A DNA stretch of 64,000 bases from Janthinobacterium lividum (GCF_034424625.1 NZ_CP139976.1:6138001-6202000), one strand, 5' to 3'. Positions 27,562 through 36,344 are shown, counted from the stretch's first letter. The notes: generated from the letters alone by a model not told the origin. A program made the numbers and translations.

Positions 27562-29103
27562 ATGGAGCAGGGTTTGCGCGAGAAAGTAGGACAGTTGTTC
27601 ATGGTGGGTTTCGACGCCCTGCAGGCGGACGAGCATATCAAGACCTTGATACGCGACAAGAAGGTGGGCGGCGTGATCCTGTTCCGCCGCAACGTGCACA
27701 CGCCCGCGCAAGTGTCCGCCCTGTGCCGCGAGCTGCAGGAGATCAATGCGGAAGTGTCCGACATTCCGCTGCTGATCTCCATCGACCAGGAAGGCGGCAT
27801 GGTCATGCGCATCGAGCAGGGCGTCACGCCGATTCCCGCCGCGATGGCCTTCCAGGCGGCCGGCTCCATCGACGACTGCGAACGCATGAACCAGATCAGC
27901 GGCGATGAAATGCGCCAGGTGGGCATCAACATGCTGCTCGCCCCCGTGCTGGACGTCAACAACAACCGCAACAACCCCGTCATCGGCGTGCGCGCGTATG
28001 GCGAGGATGCATCCACCGTCATCGACTACGGCATGGCGGCCATGCGCGGCCAGCGCGCCAGCGGCGTGGCCGTCACCGCCAAGCACTTCCCCGGCCACGG
28101 CGACACGGCCATCGACACGCACTACGCCATGGCCCTCGTCCCGCACGACAAGGAACGCCTGCGCGCCGTGGAGCTGGCGCCCTTCCGCGCGGCGATTGCT
28201 GGCGGCGTCGACGCCATCATGACGGCGCACGTGGTCTTCCCCGCCTTCGAGGCCGACACCAGCGTACCAGCCACCCTGTCGAAAGGCGTGCTGACGGACC
28301 TGCTGCGCGGTGAAATGGGCTACAAGGGCGTCGTCATCACCGACTGCCTGGAAATGGCGGCCATCGCCGACGGCATCGGCATCGCCCAGGGCGCCATCGC
28401 TACCCTGCAGGCAGGCGCCGACATCGTCCTCATCTCGCACCGCGAAGCGCAGCAGACGGCCGCCATCGACGCCGTCATCGCCGCCGTGGAGCGCGGCGAC
28501 ATTGCGCTCTCCCGCATCGATGCCGCTTGTGCCCGCGTGGCTGAACTCAAACGCAACCGCGCCGTGCGCGACTGGCGCACCCGCCCCGTCACGCCTCCGG
28601 CGCTGATGCAGCCAGCCGCCATGGCCCTGTCGCAGCTGCTGCAAAAGGCCGCCTTGCGCGTGCAGGGCGACTACCGCCCGCTCGACGCCAGCCTGCCCGT
28701 GACCCTGCTGACGGTGGAAGTGCGCTCGCGCAGCGAAATCGACGAAGTGGCGCTGGGCCGCAACAAGGAAGCGCGCAGCTCGATGCTGCCGGCGCTGCTG
28801 GAAGCGGGCCTGGACGTGCGCGAGTACGCCTTGTCGGCCGAAGCGCTGGACGACGAAGTCAACGATGCCATCGCCTTTGCGCAAGGCGCGCAACAGATCG
28901 TGCTGCAAACGTATAACGCCATGTTCGTCGACGGCCAGCGCCGCCTGGTCGAGGCCCTGCCGCACGATAAACTGTGGCTGGTGGCGGGCCGTTTGCCCTA
29001 CGACTTGGACCTGGCGCCCAAGGCGCAAGGCCGCCTGGCCGCCTTCGGCTGCCGCCCGGCCGCGCTGGTGCCCGTGGTGGAAAAACTGGCGGGCAAGGCG
29101 TAA
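27562..29103 (+). CDS. nagZ: beta-N-acetylglucosaminidase NagZ, two-domain form (GH3)
   Basis: NagZ cleaves GlcNAc from GlcNAc-anhydroMurNAc muropeptides in the cytoplasm. The 513-residue protein has the GH3 barrel with DQEGG (residues 75-79), the NagZ-specific catalytic loop KHFPGHGDTAIDTH (174-187) and the nucleophile Asp261 in VVITDCLEM. About 170 extra C-terminal residues form a second domain; the usual proteobacterial NagZ is single-domain at about 340 residues. No signal peptide is seen, so it is cytosolic. GGAGGAG precedes the ATG. The products would feed the AmgK/MurU route encoded at 10.9-12.8 kb. Confidence 0.9.
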   Translation: MEQGLREKVGQLFMVGFDALQADEHIKTLIRDKKVGGVILFRRNVHTPAQVSALCRELQEINAEVSDIPLLISIDQEGGMVMRIEQGVTPIPAAMAFQAAGSIDDCERMNQISGDEMRQVGINMLLAPVLDVNNNRNNPVIGVRAYGEDASTVIDYGMAAMRGQRASGVAVTAKHFPGHGDTAIDTHYAMALVPHDKERLRAVELAPFRAAIAGGVDAIMTAHVVFPAFEADTSVPATLSKGVLTDLLRGEMGYKGVVITDCLEMAAIADGIGIAQGAIATLQAGADIVLISHREAQQTAAIDAVIAAVERGDIALSRIDAACARVAELKRNRAVRDWRTRPVTPPALMQPAAMALSQLLQKAALRVQGDYRPLDASLPVTLLTVEVRSRSEIDEVALGRNKEARSSMLPALLEAGLDVREYALSAEALDDEVNDAIAFAQGAQQIVLQTYNAMFVDGQRRLVEALPHDKLWLVAGRLPYDLDLAPKAQGRLAAFGCRPAALVPVVEKLAGKA

Positions 29104-29124
29104 AGCCACGCCGCCATCCTGCAC

Positions 29125-29150
29125 ATGCCGGGCCTTGCCCGGCATTTTTT
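29125..29150 (+). terminator. rho-independent terminator of nagZ
   Basis: ATGCCGGG/CCCGGCAT forms an 8-bp stem with a four-base loop, followed by TTTTTT. Its last bases touch the end of the convergent SDR gene. Confidence 0.88.
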
Positions 29151-30138
29151 ATGCCGCGTCGCAATCGAAGCGCACGCCCGTCATCTGTTCGCTCAGCGTC
29201 CATAGCCGGCGCGCCTGCCCTGGATCGATGGCCCAGCGCCGCACGCCCGGCCCCGTGCTGTCGTCCGGCATCAGGGCGGCGATGTCGCAATCCTCGCAAT
29301 ACACGCCGCCAATACCCTCGAGCTGCGCGCTGGTGGCACACCAGACGGCCGTGGCAGCGCCCTGCGCCACACTCTTGAAACCCGATTGCGGCGGCGGATT
29401 CACCTTGCCTGCGTCGTCCAGCGCGCCCACGCGGCGAAAATCGTCAATATCCAGGTGGCGCACCAGCGGCGTCAGGATGGCGCCCGGATGCAGCGAGAAG
29501 GCGCGCACGCCGTGCGCCGCGGCACGCCGGTCCAGCTCCACGGCAAACAAGGCGTTGGCGCTTTTCGACTGCGCATACGCGCGCCATTTGTCGTACGGCT
29601 GGCGCAGAAAATGCGGGTCGTCCAGGTCGACGCCCGCCTGCCGGTGCCCCAGCGACGACACGCACACCACGCGCGCGCCCTGCGCCTGCCGCAAGGCGGG
29701 CCACAGGCGCGCCGTCAGCTGGAAATGCCCCAGGTGATTCGTCGCGAACTGCGCCTCGTAGCCGCGCGCATCGCGCAGCAAGGGCGTGGCCATGATGCCG
29801 GCGCCGTTCACCAGCAGATGCAGGGTGCGGCCCGTGGCAAGGAAGGCGGCCGCGAATGCGTCGATCGATTGCGGATCGAGCAGGTCGAGCGCCGCGACCT
29901 CCACGCCAGCCATGCCGGCCAGGGCCGCTTGCGCCTGATGCTGGTCGCGCGCCGGCACCAGCACCCTGGCGCCGGCGCCAGCCAGTACGCGCACCGTTTC
30001 CAGCCCCAGGCCCGACGCGCCGCCCGTGACGATGGCCTGCACGCCGGACAGGTCGCGGCCGGCCAGCACCTCGCTGGCGGTCGTGGCCGCGCCGAAGCCG
30101 GAATGAAGGGGAATTTGCCTGTGATCGCCGTATGTCAT
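29149..30138 (-). CDS. short-chain dehydrogenase/reductase
   Basis: This 329-residue SDR has the cofactor loop TGGASGLG near residue 39, NGAG in place of the usual NNAG, the catalytic Ser in VCVSSLGH, and Tyr and Lys in YAQSKSAN. It resembles the retinol-dehydrogenase/protochlorophyllide-reductase-like group by length and by its FATNHLGHFQLTARL segment. A divergent AraC regulator 128 bp away may control it; such SDR-AraC pairs are frequent. Substrate unknown. Confidence 0.9.
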   Translation of the reverse strand: MTYGDHRQIPLHSGFGAATTASEVLAGRDLSGVQAIVTGGASGLGLETVRVLAGAGARVLVPARDQHQAQAALAGMAGVEVAALDLLDPQSIDAFAAAFLATGRTLHLLVNGAGIMATPLLRDARGYEAQFATNHLGHFQLTARLWPALRQAQGARVVCVSSLGHRQAGVDLDDPHFLRQPYDKWRAYAQSKSANALFAVELDRRAAAHGVRAFSLHPGAILTPLVRHLDIDDFRRVGALDDAGKVNPPPQSGFKSVAQGAATAVWCATSAQLEGIGGVYCEDCDIAALMPDDSTGPGVRRWAIDPGQARRLWTLSEQMTGVRFDCDAA

Positions 30139-30266
30139 GTCTGCCTCTGCATGTGGGTGGCCAGCGCGGGATGGCTGGCGACATGCTTATTTTGCGCGAG
30201 CTGTTCTGGACGGTGAATGGCGTAAAATCTTCAATACTATCGCCATCGTCCAGAATTGCCGCCACC

Positions 30267-31187
30267 ATGGATTTGCTCTCCGATGTACTCTCGCTGTTTG
30301 ATACGCGCAGCTCCTACTTTGCCGGCCTGAAGGCGGGCGGCGAGTGGGCCATCGACTTTCCGCCGCCGGACGGCATCAAGTTCAACGCCGTGATCGAAGG
30401 CGCTTGCTGGCTGACGGTCGCGGGCATCGACGCTCCCATGCCGCTGCAGACGGGCGACTGCTTCCTGCTGGCGCCGGGACGCGCGTTCACCCTGGCCAGC
30501 ACGCCCGGCTTGCCGGCCGCGCCAGCGCTGGAAGTGTACCGGCACACGCAACAGGGCGTGGCCCGCCACGGCGCGCCGCAGCACGATTTCTTCCTCATCG
30601 GCGGACGCTTCCACTTTGGCGACGAAGCGGCCATCCTGCTCGACTGCCTGCCGCCGCTGCTGCACGTGCGCGGCGATACGGACCAGGCCAGCGTGCTGCA
30701 CTGGGCATTGCAACGGCTGGCACAGGAACTGCAGGCGACGGCGCCCGGCGCGGCACTGATGACGCGCCACCTTGGTCACATGATGCTGTTGCAAATGCTG
30801 CGCCAGTATCTTGAAGCGCAGGCCTCGCACCCGGTGGGCTGGCTGTTCGCGCTGGCCGATCCACGGCTGCGCGCCGCCATCGAGGCCATGCACGCGCAAC
30901 CGGCGCGGCGCTGGACCTTGTCGCAGCTGGCCGCCGTCGCGGGGCAGTCGCGCTCCGCCTTTGCCTTGCACTTCAAGAAGCGGGTGGGCGTGACGCCGCT
31001 CGACTACCTGCTGCGCTGGCGCATGCGCCTGGCCACGCGGCGCCTGAAGGGCGGCAGCGCACCCATCACCTTGATCGCACAGGCACTGGGCTACGATTCC
31101 GACAGCGCCTTCAGCCACGCCTTCAAGCGCGTCATGGCCTGCTCGCCGCGCCAGTACCGGCTGCGCCACGCGGGCGGGCAGGCGTAA
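30267..31187 (+). CDS. AraC-family transcriptional regulator (cupin_6 type)
   Basis: This 306-residue regulator has an N-terminal cupin-like effector domain (residues 1-190; FPPPDGIKFNAVIEGACWL, GDCFLLAPG) and a C-terminal double helix-turn-helix (RRWTLSQLAAVAGQSRSAFA; ITLIAQALGYDSDSAFSHAFKR). The ATG at 30267 yields the standard family N-terminus MDLLSDVLSLF. It is divergent from the SDR gene, its likely target, though this rests on position only. Confidence 0.92.
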   Translation: MDLLSDVLSLFDTRSSYFAGLKAGGEWAIDFPPPDGIKFNAVIEGACWLTVAGIDAPMPLQTGDCFLLAPGRAFTLASTPGLPAAPALEVYRHTQQGVARHGAPQHDFFLIGGRFHFGDEAAILLDCLPPLLHVRGDTDQASVLHWALQRLAQELQATAPGAALMTRHLGHMMLLQMLRQYLEAQASHPVGWLFALADPRLRAAIEAMHAQPARRWTLSQLAAVAGQSRSAFALHFKKRVGVTPLDYLLRWRMRLATRRLKGGSAPITLIAQALGYDSDSAFSHAFKRVMACSPRQYRLRHAGGQA

Positions 31188-31212
31188 AAAAACCCGCGCT
31201 TGCGGGTTTTAA
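31188..31212. terminator. bidirectional terminator between AraC gene and small membrane protein
   Basis: AACCCGC/GCGGGTT forms a 7-bp stem with A-rich and T-rich flanks on either side, so it can serve both convergent genes. Confidence 0.85.
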
Positions 31213-31222
31213 TAGTACAAGG

Positions 31223-31384
31223 TCAGCGCGCCGGCACGGGCGGCAAGGCTGCCACCGCCAGCAAGGCAAACGGTCCGAGGAACAGGCCGATGCCGAACCA
31301 GAGTCCCCCGTGGCGGCCGCGCCGGCTGGCCAGCAGCCAGGTGGCGACCGCAAACAAAAACATGAAGATCAACAGTATCGCCAT
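31223..31384 (-). CDS. small inner-membrane protein, unknown function
   Basis: This 53-residue protein starts MAILLIFMFLFAVATWLL and contains two hydrophobic helices separated by a basic turn (ASRRGRHGG), followed by a Pro/Val-rich tail. AAGGAG lies seven bases before the ATG at 31384, supporting translation of this short frame. It lies 72 bp after the Cys-rich protein of the feo block on the same strand, so it could be transcribed with feoAB. No family is recognised. Confidence 0.6.
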   Translation of the reverse strand: MAILLIFMFLFAVATWLLASRRGRHGGLWFGIGLFLGPFALLAVAALPPVPAR

Positions 31385-31456
31385 TGCCACTCCTTGCCAT
31401 GCGGAAAGCCCAGTGTAGCCCACGGGCGGGCCCATGGCTACACTGAAATACAAGCC

Positions 31457-31732
31457 CTAGCGCTGCACCTGCATCAGGATCACGCGCTTGCTGCTGCCGT
31501 CGGCCGGCGGCGTGGCGGACGGCGGCGGCGGGCTGTCGCAGGAACCGCAGGAACCGCAGCCGCTGCCGCAGCCCGGCGCCACCTTGAAGAAGGTCGACAG
31601 CTTCGCCTCATCGAGGCCGCAGCGCACCAGGCCGCGCACGATGGCGCGGCGCACGCCCGCCGGCAGGTACTTGGTCGAAAAATGCAGCAGCGCGGCTGCG
31701 ACGATCAGGGCGACGATGAGGGTTTGCCACAT
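31457..31732 (-). CDS. FeoB-associated Cys-rich membrane protein
   Basis: This 91-residue protein has one N-terminal membrane helix (LIVALIVAAALLHF), a basic stretch and a cysteine cluster CGSGCGSCGSC at residues 55-65, then a Pro-rich tail. It starts nine bases after the feoB stop, and small single-helix Cys-rich proteins are known downstream of feoB in many bacteria, sometimes in the place of FeoC. A role in binding iron or a cluster at the cytoplasmic face of FeoB is inferred from this context. Confidence 0.8.
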   Translation of the reverse strand: MWQTLIVALIVAAALLHFSTKYLPAGVRRAIVRGLVRCGLDEAKLSTFFKVAPGCGSGCGSCGSCDSPPPPSATPPADGSSKRVILMQVQR

Positions 31733-31741
31733 GGTTTTCTC

Positions 31742-33649
31742 CTAAGCGCCCAGCATCAGGGCGACGCGGTACGTGATGAACGAGGCGGCATACGCCAGGG
31801 CGAACATGTAGCCGGCCATCAGCAGCGGATAGCGCCAGCCGCCCGTCTCGCGTTTCACCACGGAGAGGGTCGACAGGCACTGCGGCGCAAACACATACCA
31901 GGCCAGCAAGGAAAGCGCGGTGGCCATCGACCACGAATGCGCGATCAGCGGTTCCAGGGTGGTCGCCAGTGCATCGCCCGTTTGCGACAGCGCGTACACG
32001 GTGCCCAGGGCGCCGACGGCCACTTCGCGCGCCGCCATGCCCGGCACCAGCGCGATGCATATCTGCCAGTTGAAACCGATGGGCGCGAAGATCACTTCCA
32101 GGCCGCGGCCCAGGATGCCGGCCAGGCTGTAGTAGATCGGCGGGTGGATCGCATTGTCCGGCGGGCCGGGGAAGGTACTGAGGAACCACAGGATGATCAT
32201 CAGACTCAGGATGATGGTACCGACGCGGGTCAGGAAGATCTTCGCGCGCTCCCACAGGCTGACGGCCAGGTTGCGCAAATGCGGCCAGTGATAGGCAGGC
32301 AGTTCCAGCATCAGCGGCTGGTTGCCGCGCACGCCCATGCCGCGCTTCATGACCCAGGCCACGGCCATGGCCGAGATGATGCCGGCGAAGTACAGGACAA
32401 ACAGCACCAGGCCTTGCAGGCTCAGATAGCCCCACACCTGGCGCTCCGGGATGAAGGCGGCGATGATCAGCGCATACACGGGCAGGCGCGCCGAACACGT
32501 CATCAGCGGCGCGATCATGATGGTGACCAGACGGTCGCGCGGGTTCTGGATGGTGCGCGCCGCCATCACGCCGGGGATGGCGCAGGCAAAGCTCGACAGC
32601 AGAGGAATGAAGGCGCGGCCGGACAGGCCCACGCCGCCCATCAGGCGGTCCAGCAGGAACGCCGCGCGCGGCAGATAGCCGCAGTCTTCCAGCGCCAGGA
32701 TGAAGAAGAACAGGATCAGGATCTGCGGCAGGAACACCAGCACGCTGCCGACGCCGCCGATGATGCCTTCCACCAGCAAGCTTTTCAGGTGGCCATCGGG
32801 CATGTTCGCCGTCAGCACGGCGCCCAGGTGGCCTACGCCATCGGTGATCATTTCCATCGGCGTGGCGGCCCAGGCGAACACGGCCTGGAAGATCAGGAAC
32901 ATCAGCACGGCCAGGATGATGGGGCCGACGATGGGATGCAGCACCACGTCGTCGATCTTTTCCGTCAGGTTGCCCTTGTCGCTCGTGTCATTGCTGACGG
33001 CGGCCAGGATGCGGCGCACTTCGCGCTGGGTTTCTTCGACGCTGACGGCATCGATGGCCGCCAGCGGTTTCGCTTCCACGACCGGCAGCGGCAACATGGC
33101 ATCGATGGCGTTCAGCAAGGCTTTTTCGCCATCGTGCTGCACCGCCACGGTTTCCACCACGGGCATGCCCAGTTCCTGCGACAGTTTCACCGTGTCGATC
33201 AGCATGCCGCGCTTGCGCGCCACGTCCGTCATGTTCAGCGCCAGCAGCATGGGCAGGCCCAGGCGCTTGACTTCCAGCACCAGGCGCAGGTTCAGGCGCA
33301 GATTGGTGGCGTCGACGACGCAGATGATGGCGTCCGGACGCGGGTCGCCGCGGCGCAAGCCGCCCACCACGTCGCGCGTGATGGCTTCATCGGGCGTAGT
33401 GGCGGACAGGCTGTAGGCGCCCGGCAGATCGAGCACGCGCACGGGTTTGCCGGCTGGCGAGGTGAAATGGCCTTCCTTGCGCTCGATGGTCACGCCGGCG
33501 TAGTTCGCCACTTTCTGGCGCGCGCCCGTCAAACGGTTGAACAGGGCCGTCTTGCCGCAGTTCGGATTGCCCAGCAAGGCAATTTGTGGCTGATGCGGCG
33601 GCTTGTGCACGCCCGCATCCACGATAGTTTCGACAGCACCCATGGTCAT
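31742..33649 (-). CDS. feoB: ferrous iron transporter FeoB
   Basis: FeoB imports Fe(II) across the inner membrane, gated by an N-terminal GTPase. The 635-residue protein carries G1 (GNPNCGKTALFN), the G2 region (NYAGVTIE), G3 (DLPGAYSL) and G4 (NMTD), then a GDI-like linker and two Gate repeats with about eight membrane helices (SSFACAIPGVMAARTI and FVFAPQCLSTLSVVKRETGG hold the conserved Gate cysteines). It is shorter than the E. coli protein (773) but normal for the compact class. Its start overlaps the feoA stop by four bases. Confidence 0.97.
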   Translation of the reverse strand: MTMGAVETIVDAGVHKPPHQPQIALLGNPNCGKTALFNRLTGARQKVANYAGVTIERKEGHFTSPAGKPVRVLDLPGAYSLSATTPDEAITRDVVGGLRRGDPRPDAIICVVDATNLRLNLRLVLEVKRLGLPMLLALNMTDVARKRGMLIDTVKLSQELGMPVVETVAVQHDGEKALLNAIDAMLPLPVVEAKPLAAIDAVSVEETQREVRRILAAVSNDTSDKGNLTEKIDDVVLHPIVGPIILAVLMFLIFQAVFAWAATPMEMITDGVGHLGAVLTANMPDGHLKSLLVEGIIGGVGSVLVFLPQILILFFFILALEDCGYLPRAAFLLDRLMGGVGLSGRAFIPLLSSFACAIPGVMAARTIQNPRDRLVTIMIAPLMTCSARLPVYALIIAAFIPERQVWGYLSLQGLVLFVLYFAGIISAMAVAWVMKRGMGVRGNQPLMLELPAYHWPHLRNLAVSLWERAKIFLTRVGTIILSLMIILWFLSTFPGPPDNAIHPPIYYSLAGILGRGLEVIFAPIGFNWQICIALVPGMAAREVAVGALGTVYALSQTGDALATTLEPLIAHSWSMATALSLLAWYVFAPQCLSTLSVVKRETGGWRYPLLMAGYMFALAYAASFITYRVALMLGA

Positions 33650-33930
33650 TCCGGTTGAAGCAGCGGTTGAATCGTAATCAGCGCCGCTTCGAAGCGGCGC
33701 AGTGCGAACGTGGCATTGCCCACCTTGATGGCCAGCGGATCGCCACCGGGAATGCCGCGCTTGAGCATGCGGATGCGTTCGCCGGGAACGAATCCCAGCT
33801 CCATCAGGCGACGGGGCAGGTCGACGCCGTCCTCCGTCTGTCCTGCCGTGTGGGGCGTGATATGCAACACCGTGCCGCTCTGGCCGACTGCCAGCGCATC
33901 GAGCGTCATCATGGGTGGAACTAGAGTCAT
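33646..33930 (-). CDS. feoA: ferrous iron transport protein FeoA
   Basis: This 94-residue SH3-like cytosolic partner of FeoB has the family features LPRRLMELGFVPGERIRML and PLAIKVGNATFALRR. The ATG at 33930 is preferred; a TTG at 33936 is possible, and GGA lies about ten bases upstream of the ATG. It is the first gene of feoA-feoB and overlaps feoB by four bases. A Fur-box-like site lies 171 bp upstream, so iron repression is expected. Confidence 0.93.
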   Translation of the reverse strand: MTLVPPMMTLDALAVGQSGTVLHITPHTAGQTEDGVDLPRRLMELGFVPGERIRMLKRGIPGGDPLAIKVGNATFALRRFEAALITIQPLLQPE

Positions 33931-34100
33931 GAGCAAATTCCGTTCAAATTAAGAACACCTGATACCGGCTGCGGCGCGGGGCGCCTTGCGCTGGTTCCAG
34001 GTTTGTGAGGTAAAACGCAACTGTTGCGCATTACCGACAAGCGGCCATTCCATCTGTCCAGACGGCAACCGTCCGAGACAATACCAGCATTATAAACATG

Positions 34101-34119
34101 AATGCGAATAGTTTTTATT
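34101..34119. promoter_or_regulatory. candidate Fur box upstream of feoA
   Basis: AATGCGAATAGTTTTTATT agrees with the Fur inverted-repeat consensus at about 14 of 18 informative positions. It lies between feoA and bfd, closer to feoA than the strong site at 34259. Assignment to feoA is by position. Confidence 0.45.
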
Positions 34120-34258
34120 TAGCCCGGAGAGCCGCCCCCATCAAGGGCTGCGTCATGCGCACGGAAGGCATATCAAGCTGCGGCGCCAGGCTGCCAAGTG
34201 CCGCACACTTGATCAAAATCGCTTGCATTGTCCCCCACTTTGCGCGACAATGAAACGT

Positions 34259-34277
34259 AATGATAATGATTCTCATT
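34259..34277. promoter_or_regulatory. Fur box upstream of bfd
   Basis: AATGATAATGATTCTCATT is close to the classical Fur operator (GATAATGATAATCATTATC and AATGAGAAT-type hexamer arrays). It sits 66 bases upstream of the bfd start, so bfd and probably tonB should be iron-repressed. Confidence 0.82.
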
Positions 34278-34342
34278 AAAACACTAGCAACAATGCTTCC
34301 CGGCACTAGTGTCTGTTCATCCTCCAGCCAGAAGGTGTATCA

Positions 34343-34558
34343 ATGATTGTATGTGTCTGCAACAACATATCTGATCGTGAAATCCGTCAAGCCGTCGATC
34401 TTGGCCTGTCCAGCATGGCCGAACTGCGCCGCGACCTGGGCGTTGCCACCTGCTGCGGCAAATGCCACACCTGCGCGCGGGAAGTGCTGAACGATCACCT
34501 GAACGCCACGGTGGCGCTGCAAGAAACCGTATTGATGCGAGCTGTACTGACAAACTAA
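34343..34558 (+). CDS. bfd: bacterioferritin-associated ferredoxin
   Basis: Bfd is a 71-residue [2Fe-2S] ferredoxin that docks on bacterioferritin and passes electrons to the heme to mobilise stored iron. Ligand cysteines are at 4 and 6 (MIVCVC) and at 38 and 41 in ATCCGKCHTC, matching the Bfd Cys-x-Cys/Cys-x2-Cys pattern; Cys37 and Cys44 are additional. A strong Fur box precedes it, and bfr is about 2 kb downstream on the same strand. Confidence 0.95.
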   Translation: MIVCVCNNISDREIRQAVDLGLSSMAELRRDLGVATCCGKCHTCAREVLNDHLNATVALQETVLMRAVLTN

Positions 34559-34575
34559 AGAAAGCGATAAACGCC

Positions 34576-35277
34576 ATGACGATGATGCCCCCGCCCGTAA
34601 CGGTGCAGGCCGTGCAGCAATTTGCCGACTTCGACAAGAAGCGCAACAAATTCGCGCCGCTGATGGCCATCGTCGTCCTGCATATCGCCGGTTTTTATGC
34701 CATCCAGAGCGGCCTGCTGAGCCGCGTGGTGACGGCGGCCATGCCGACCATCACCACCATCAGCATCATCGCCCCGCCGGCGCCGCCCAAACCGCCAGCG
34801 CCATCCGTACCGAAAACCGTGGAATTGAGCGCTCCCGTGCCGCGCGCCGTGATCCCGCCGCTGCCACTGATCGCCGTGGCGCCGAGCGAGCCGACGATCA
34901 CGCCGCCACAGCCGACGCGCGCCGAAGCGGCACCCGTTGCCACCGCCGCGCCGACAGCGCCATCGACACCGTCGCCGACGCCACCAGCGCCGTCAACGCC
35001 GCGCACCGTCAGCAGCGTCGAATACATCAAGGCACCGCAACTGATCTACCCGAATCTGTCGCGCCGCCTGGGTGAAAGCGGCACCGTGGTGCTGCGCATC
35101 CTGATCAATGAAAAGGGCTTGCCCGAGCAAATCCTGATCCAGAAATCGACCGGCTACAACAACCTCGATGAAGCGGGCCGTCAGGCCGCCCAGCGCGCGC
35201 TGTTCAAGCCGATGATCGAAAACGGCAAGCCCGTACCTGTCTACGTTCTAGTACCGCTGACCTTCCAACTGAGCTAG
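34576..35277 (+). CDS. tonB: energy transducer TonB
   Basis: TonB couples the proton-motive force of ExbBD to outer-membrane TonB-dependent receptors. The 233-residue protein has a short cytoplasmic N-terminus, one membrane helix (APLMAIVVLHIAGFYAIQS), a Pro/Ala/Thr-rich periplasmic spacer (about residues 60-150) and the C-terminal TonB fold (APQLIYPNLSRRLGESGTVV, QRALFKPMIENGKPV). It follows bfd by 17 bp, so iron regulation is likely. exbB and exbD are not in this window. It could serve the sucrose receptor at 40.5-42.7 kb. Confidence 0.94.
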   Translation: MTMMPPPVTVQAVQQFADFDKKRNKFAPLMAIVVLHIAGFYAIQSGLLSRVVTAAMPTITTISIIAPPAPPKPPAPSVPKTVELSAPVPRAVIPPLPLIAVAPSEPTITPPQPTRAEAAPVATAAPTAPSTPSPTPPAPSTPRTVSSVEYIKAPQLIYPNLSRRLGESGTVVLRILINEKGLPEQILIQKSTGYNNLDEAGRQAAQRALFKPMIENGKPVPVYVLVPLTFQLS

Positions 35278-35420
35278 CCTTCCGGCGGCCCTTGCGCCGC
35301 TGCCAGCCCGCAAGCACCGCACCACGTGCCCTGCTTGCTTTTTTGCGCCTTGTTTTTAGTCAAGCGATTTGCTTGTTTCAGTCTGCCAGCCTACATCCCC
35401 GGGCCAGGCAGACTTTTTTT

Positions 35421-35488
35421 TTGGGATCAGACCCGAGGGGGGAATGGGCCCCAATGGGGCCCATTCCGCTCGCGCAGCGACTGACCCT
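35421..35488. repeat. palindromic intergenic element with GGGTC-type ends
   Basis: An 11-bp perfect stem, GAATGGGCCCC/GGGGCCCATTC with a three-base loop, is framed by GGGATCAGACCC on the left and GACTGACCC on the right. It lies in the convergent gap between tonB and the PiuC-type gene. It can act as a bidirectional terminator, but the framing words suggest a dispersed repeat element. Confidence 0.6.
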
Positions 35489-35490
35489 TT

Positions 35491-36171
35491 TTACATCTCC
35501 GCCCACATCCTGAGCAAATTATGATAATGCCCCGTCAAGCCCACCGTCGCCGGTGAATCGCCGTGCTCTGCGCGCACGCTCTGGATGTTCTGATCGAGCT
35601 CGAACAGCATGCTGCGCTTCCAGTCCTCGCGCACCATGCTTTGCGTCCACAGGAAGGAGCAGATGCGCTCGCCGCTGGTGACGGGCAGCACCTGATGCAC
35701 GCTGCTCGACGGATACACGATCACGTCGCCGGCCGGCAGTTTCACTTCGTGCGTGCCATACGCATCGACCACCACCAGCTCGCCGCCTTCGTACTCGTCC
35801 GGTTCGCTCAGGAAGACGGTCGACGAGACGTCGGCGCGCATCGACTGCATGCCGTTCTTCGGCGTGCGGATGGCGCCGTCGATATGCAGGCCATAGTGCT
35901 CGCCACCCGCATAGCCGTTGAAGAATGGCGGCAGGATGCGCAGCGGCAGCACGGCGGCAAAGAACAGCGGATTGGCCATCAGCGCGCGGCTGACGATCTC
36001 GCCCAGCTCCAGCGCCAGCGGCGAACCCTCGGCCAGCTGGCGGTTGCGCTTGACTTGCGCGCCTTGCGCCCCGACGCTGGCGCGCCCATCGACCCAGTCC
36101 GTCTGCGCCAGGCGCTGGCGAAAATGCGTGACCTGTTCCGGCGTCAGCACGCCGGGTATATGCAGCATCAT
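35491..36171 (-). CDS. piuC: Fe(II)/2-oxoglutarate dioxygenase, PiuC/PKHD-type hydroxylase
   Basis: This 226-residue PKHD-type hydroxylase is of the family encoded next to TonB-dependent siderophore receptors (piuC in Pseudomonas, ybiX in E. coli). Metal ligands are visible as HxD in YGLHIDGAI and the distal His in SSVHQVLPV, followed by the 2-oxoglutarate-binding Arg in SGERICSF. The ATG at 36171 follows AAGGATAGCAAG. No receptor gene lies next to it here. A Fur-like site is 155 bp upstream. The substrate is not established for the family. Confidence 0.9.
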   Translation of the reverse strand: MMLHIPGVLTPEQVTHFRQRLAQTDWVDGRASVGAQGAQVKRNRQLAEGSPLALELGEIVSRALMANPLFFAAVLPLRILPPFFNGYAGGEHYGLHIDGAIRTPKNGMQSMRADVSSTVFLSEPDEYEGGELVVVDAYGTHEVKLPAGDVIVYPSSSVHQVLPVTSGERICSFLWTQSMVREDWKRSMLFELDQNIQSVRAEHGDSPATVGLTGHYHNLLRMWAEM

Positions 36172-36325
36172 CTTGCTATCCTTTTTCAGTAAACATCGCT
36201 GCCTGATTATCGCATCGCCGGCAGCGGCCAAGAAGACACAAAAGCAAGAACGGCCCAAGATTTCCCGCCTTTTCAGCGCGGCCATGCGCGCGCGCCAGCG
36301 GCAGCAAAACAGCACCGGGAACGCG

Positions 36326-36344
36326 AATGAGAATGGCCTTCATT
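36326..36344. promoter_or_regulatory. candidate Fur box between piuC and bfr
   Basis: AATGAGAATGGCCTTCATT keeps the full left half of the Fur consensus (AATGAGAAT) and five of nine right-half positions. It lies 155 bp before piuC and 249 bp before bfr in the 421-bp divergent gap. The rest of the gap is AT-rich without other clear signals. Confidence 0.5.

Noticed and set aside
31310..33658. 782-codon plus-strand frame opposite feoB
   Set aside because: His/Gln/Arg-rich shadow of feoB, without domain or ribosome site.
34115..34306. 63-codon minus-strand frame between feoA and bfd
   Set aside because: It spans the strong Fur box and has no ribosome site or family resemblance.
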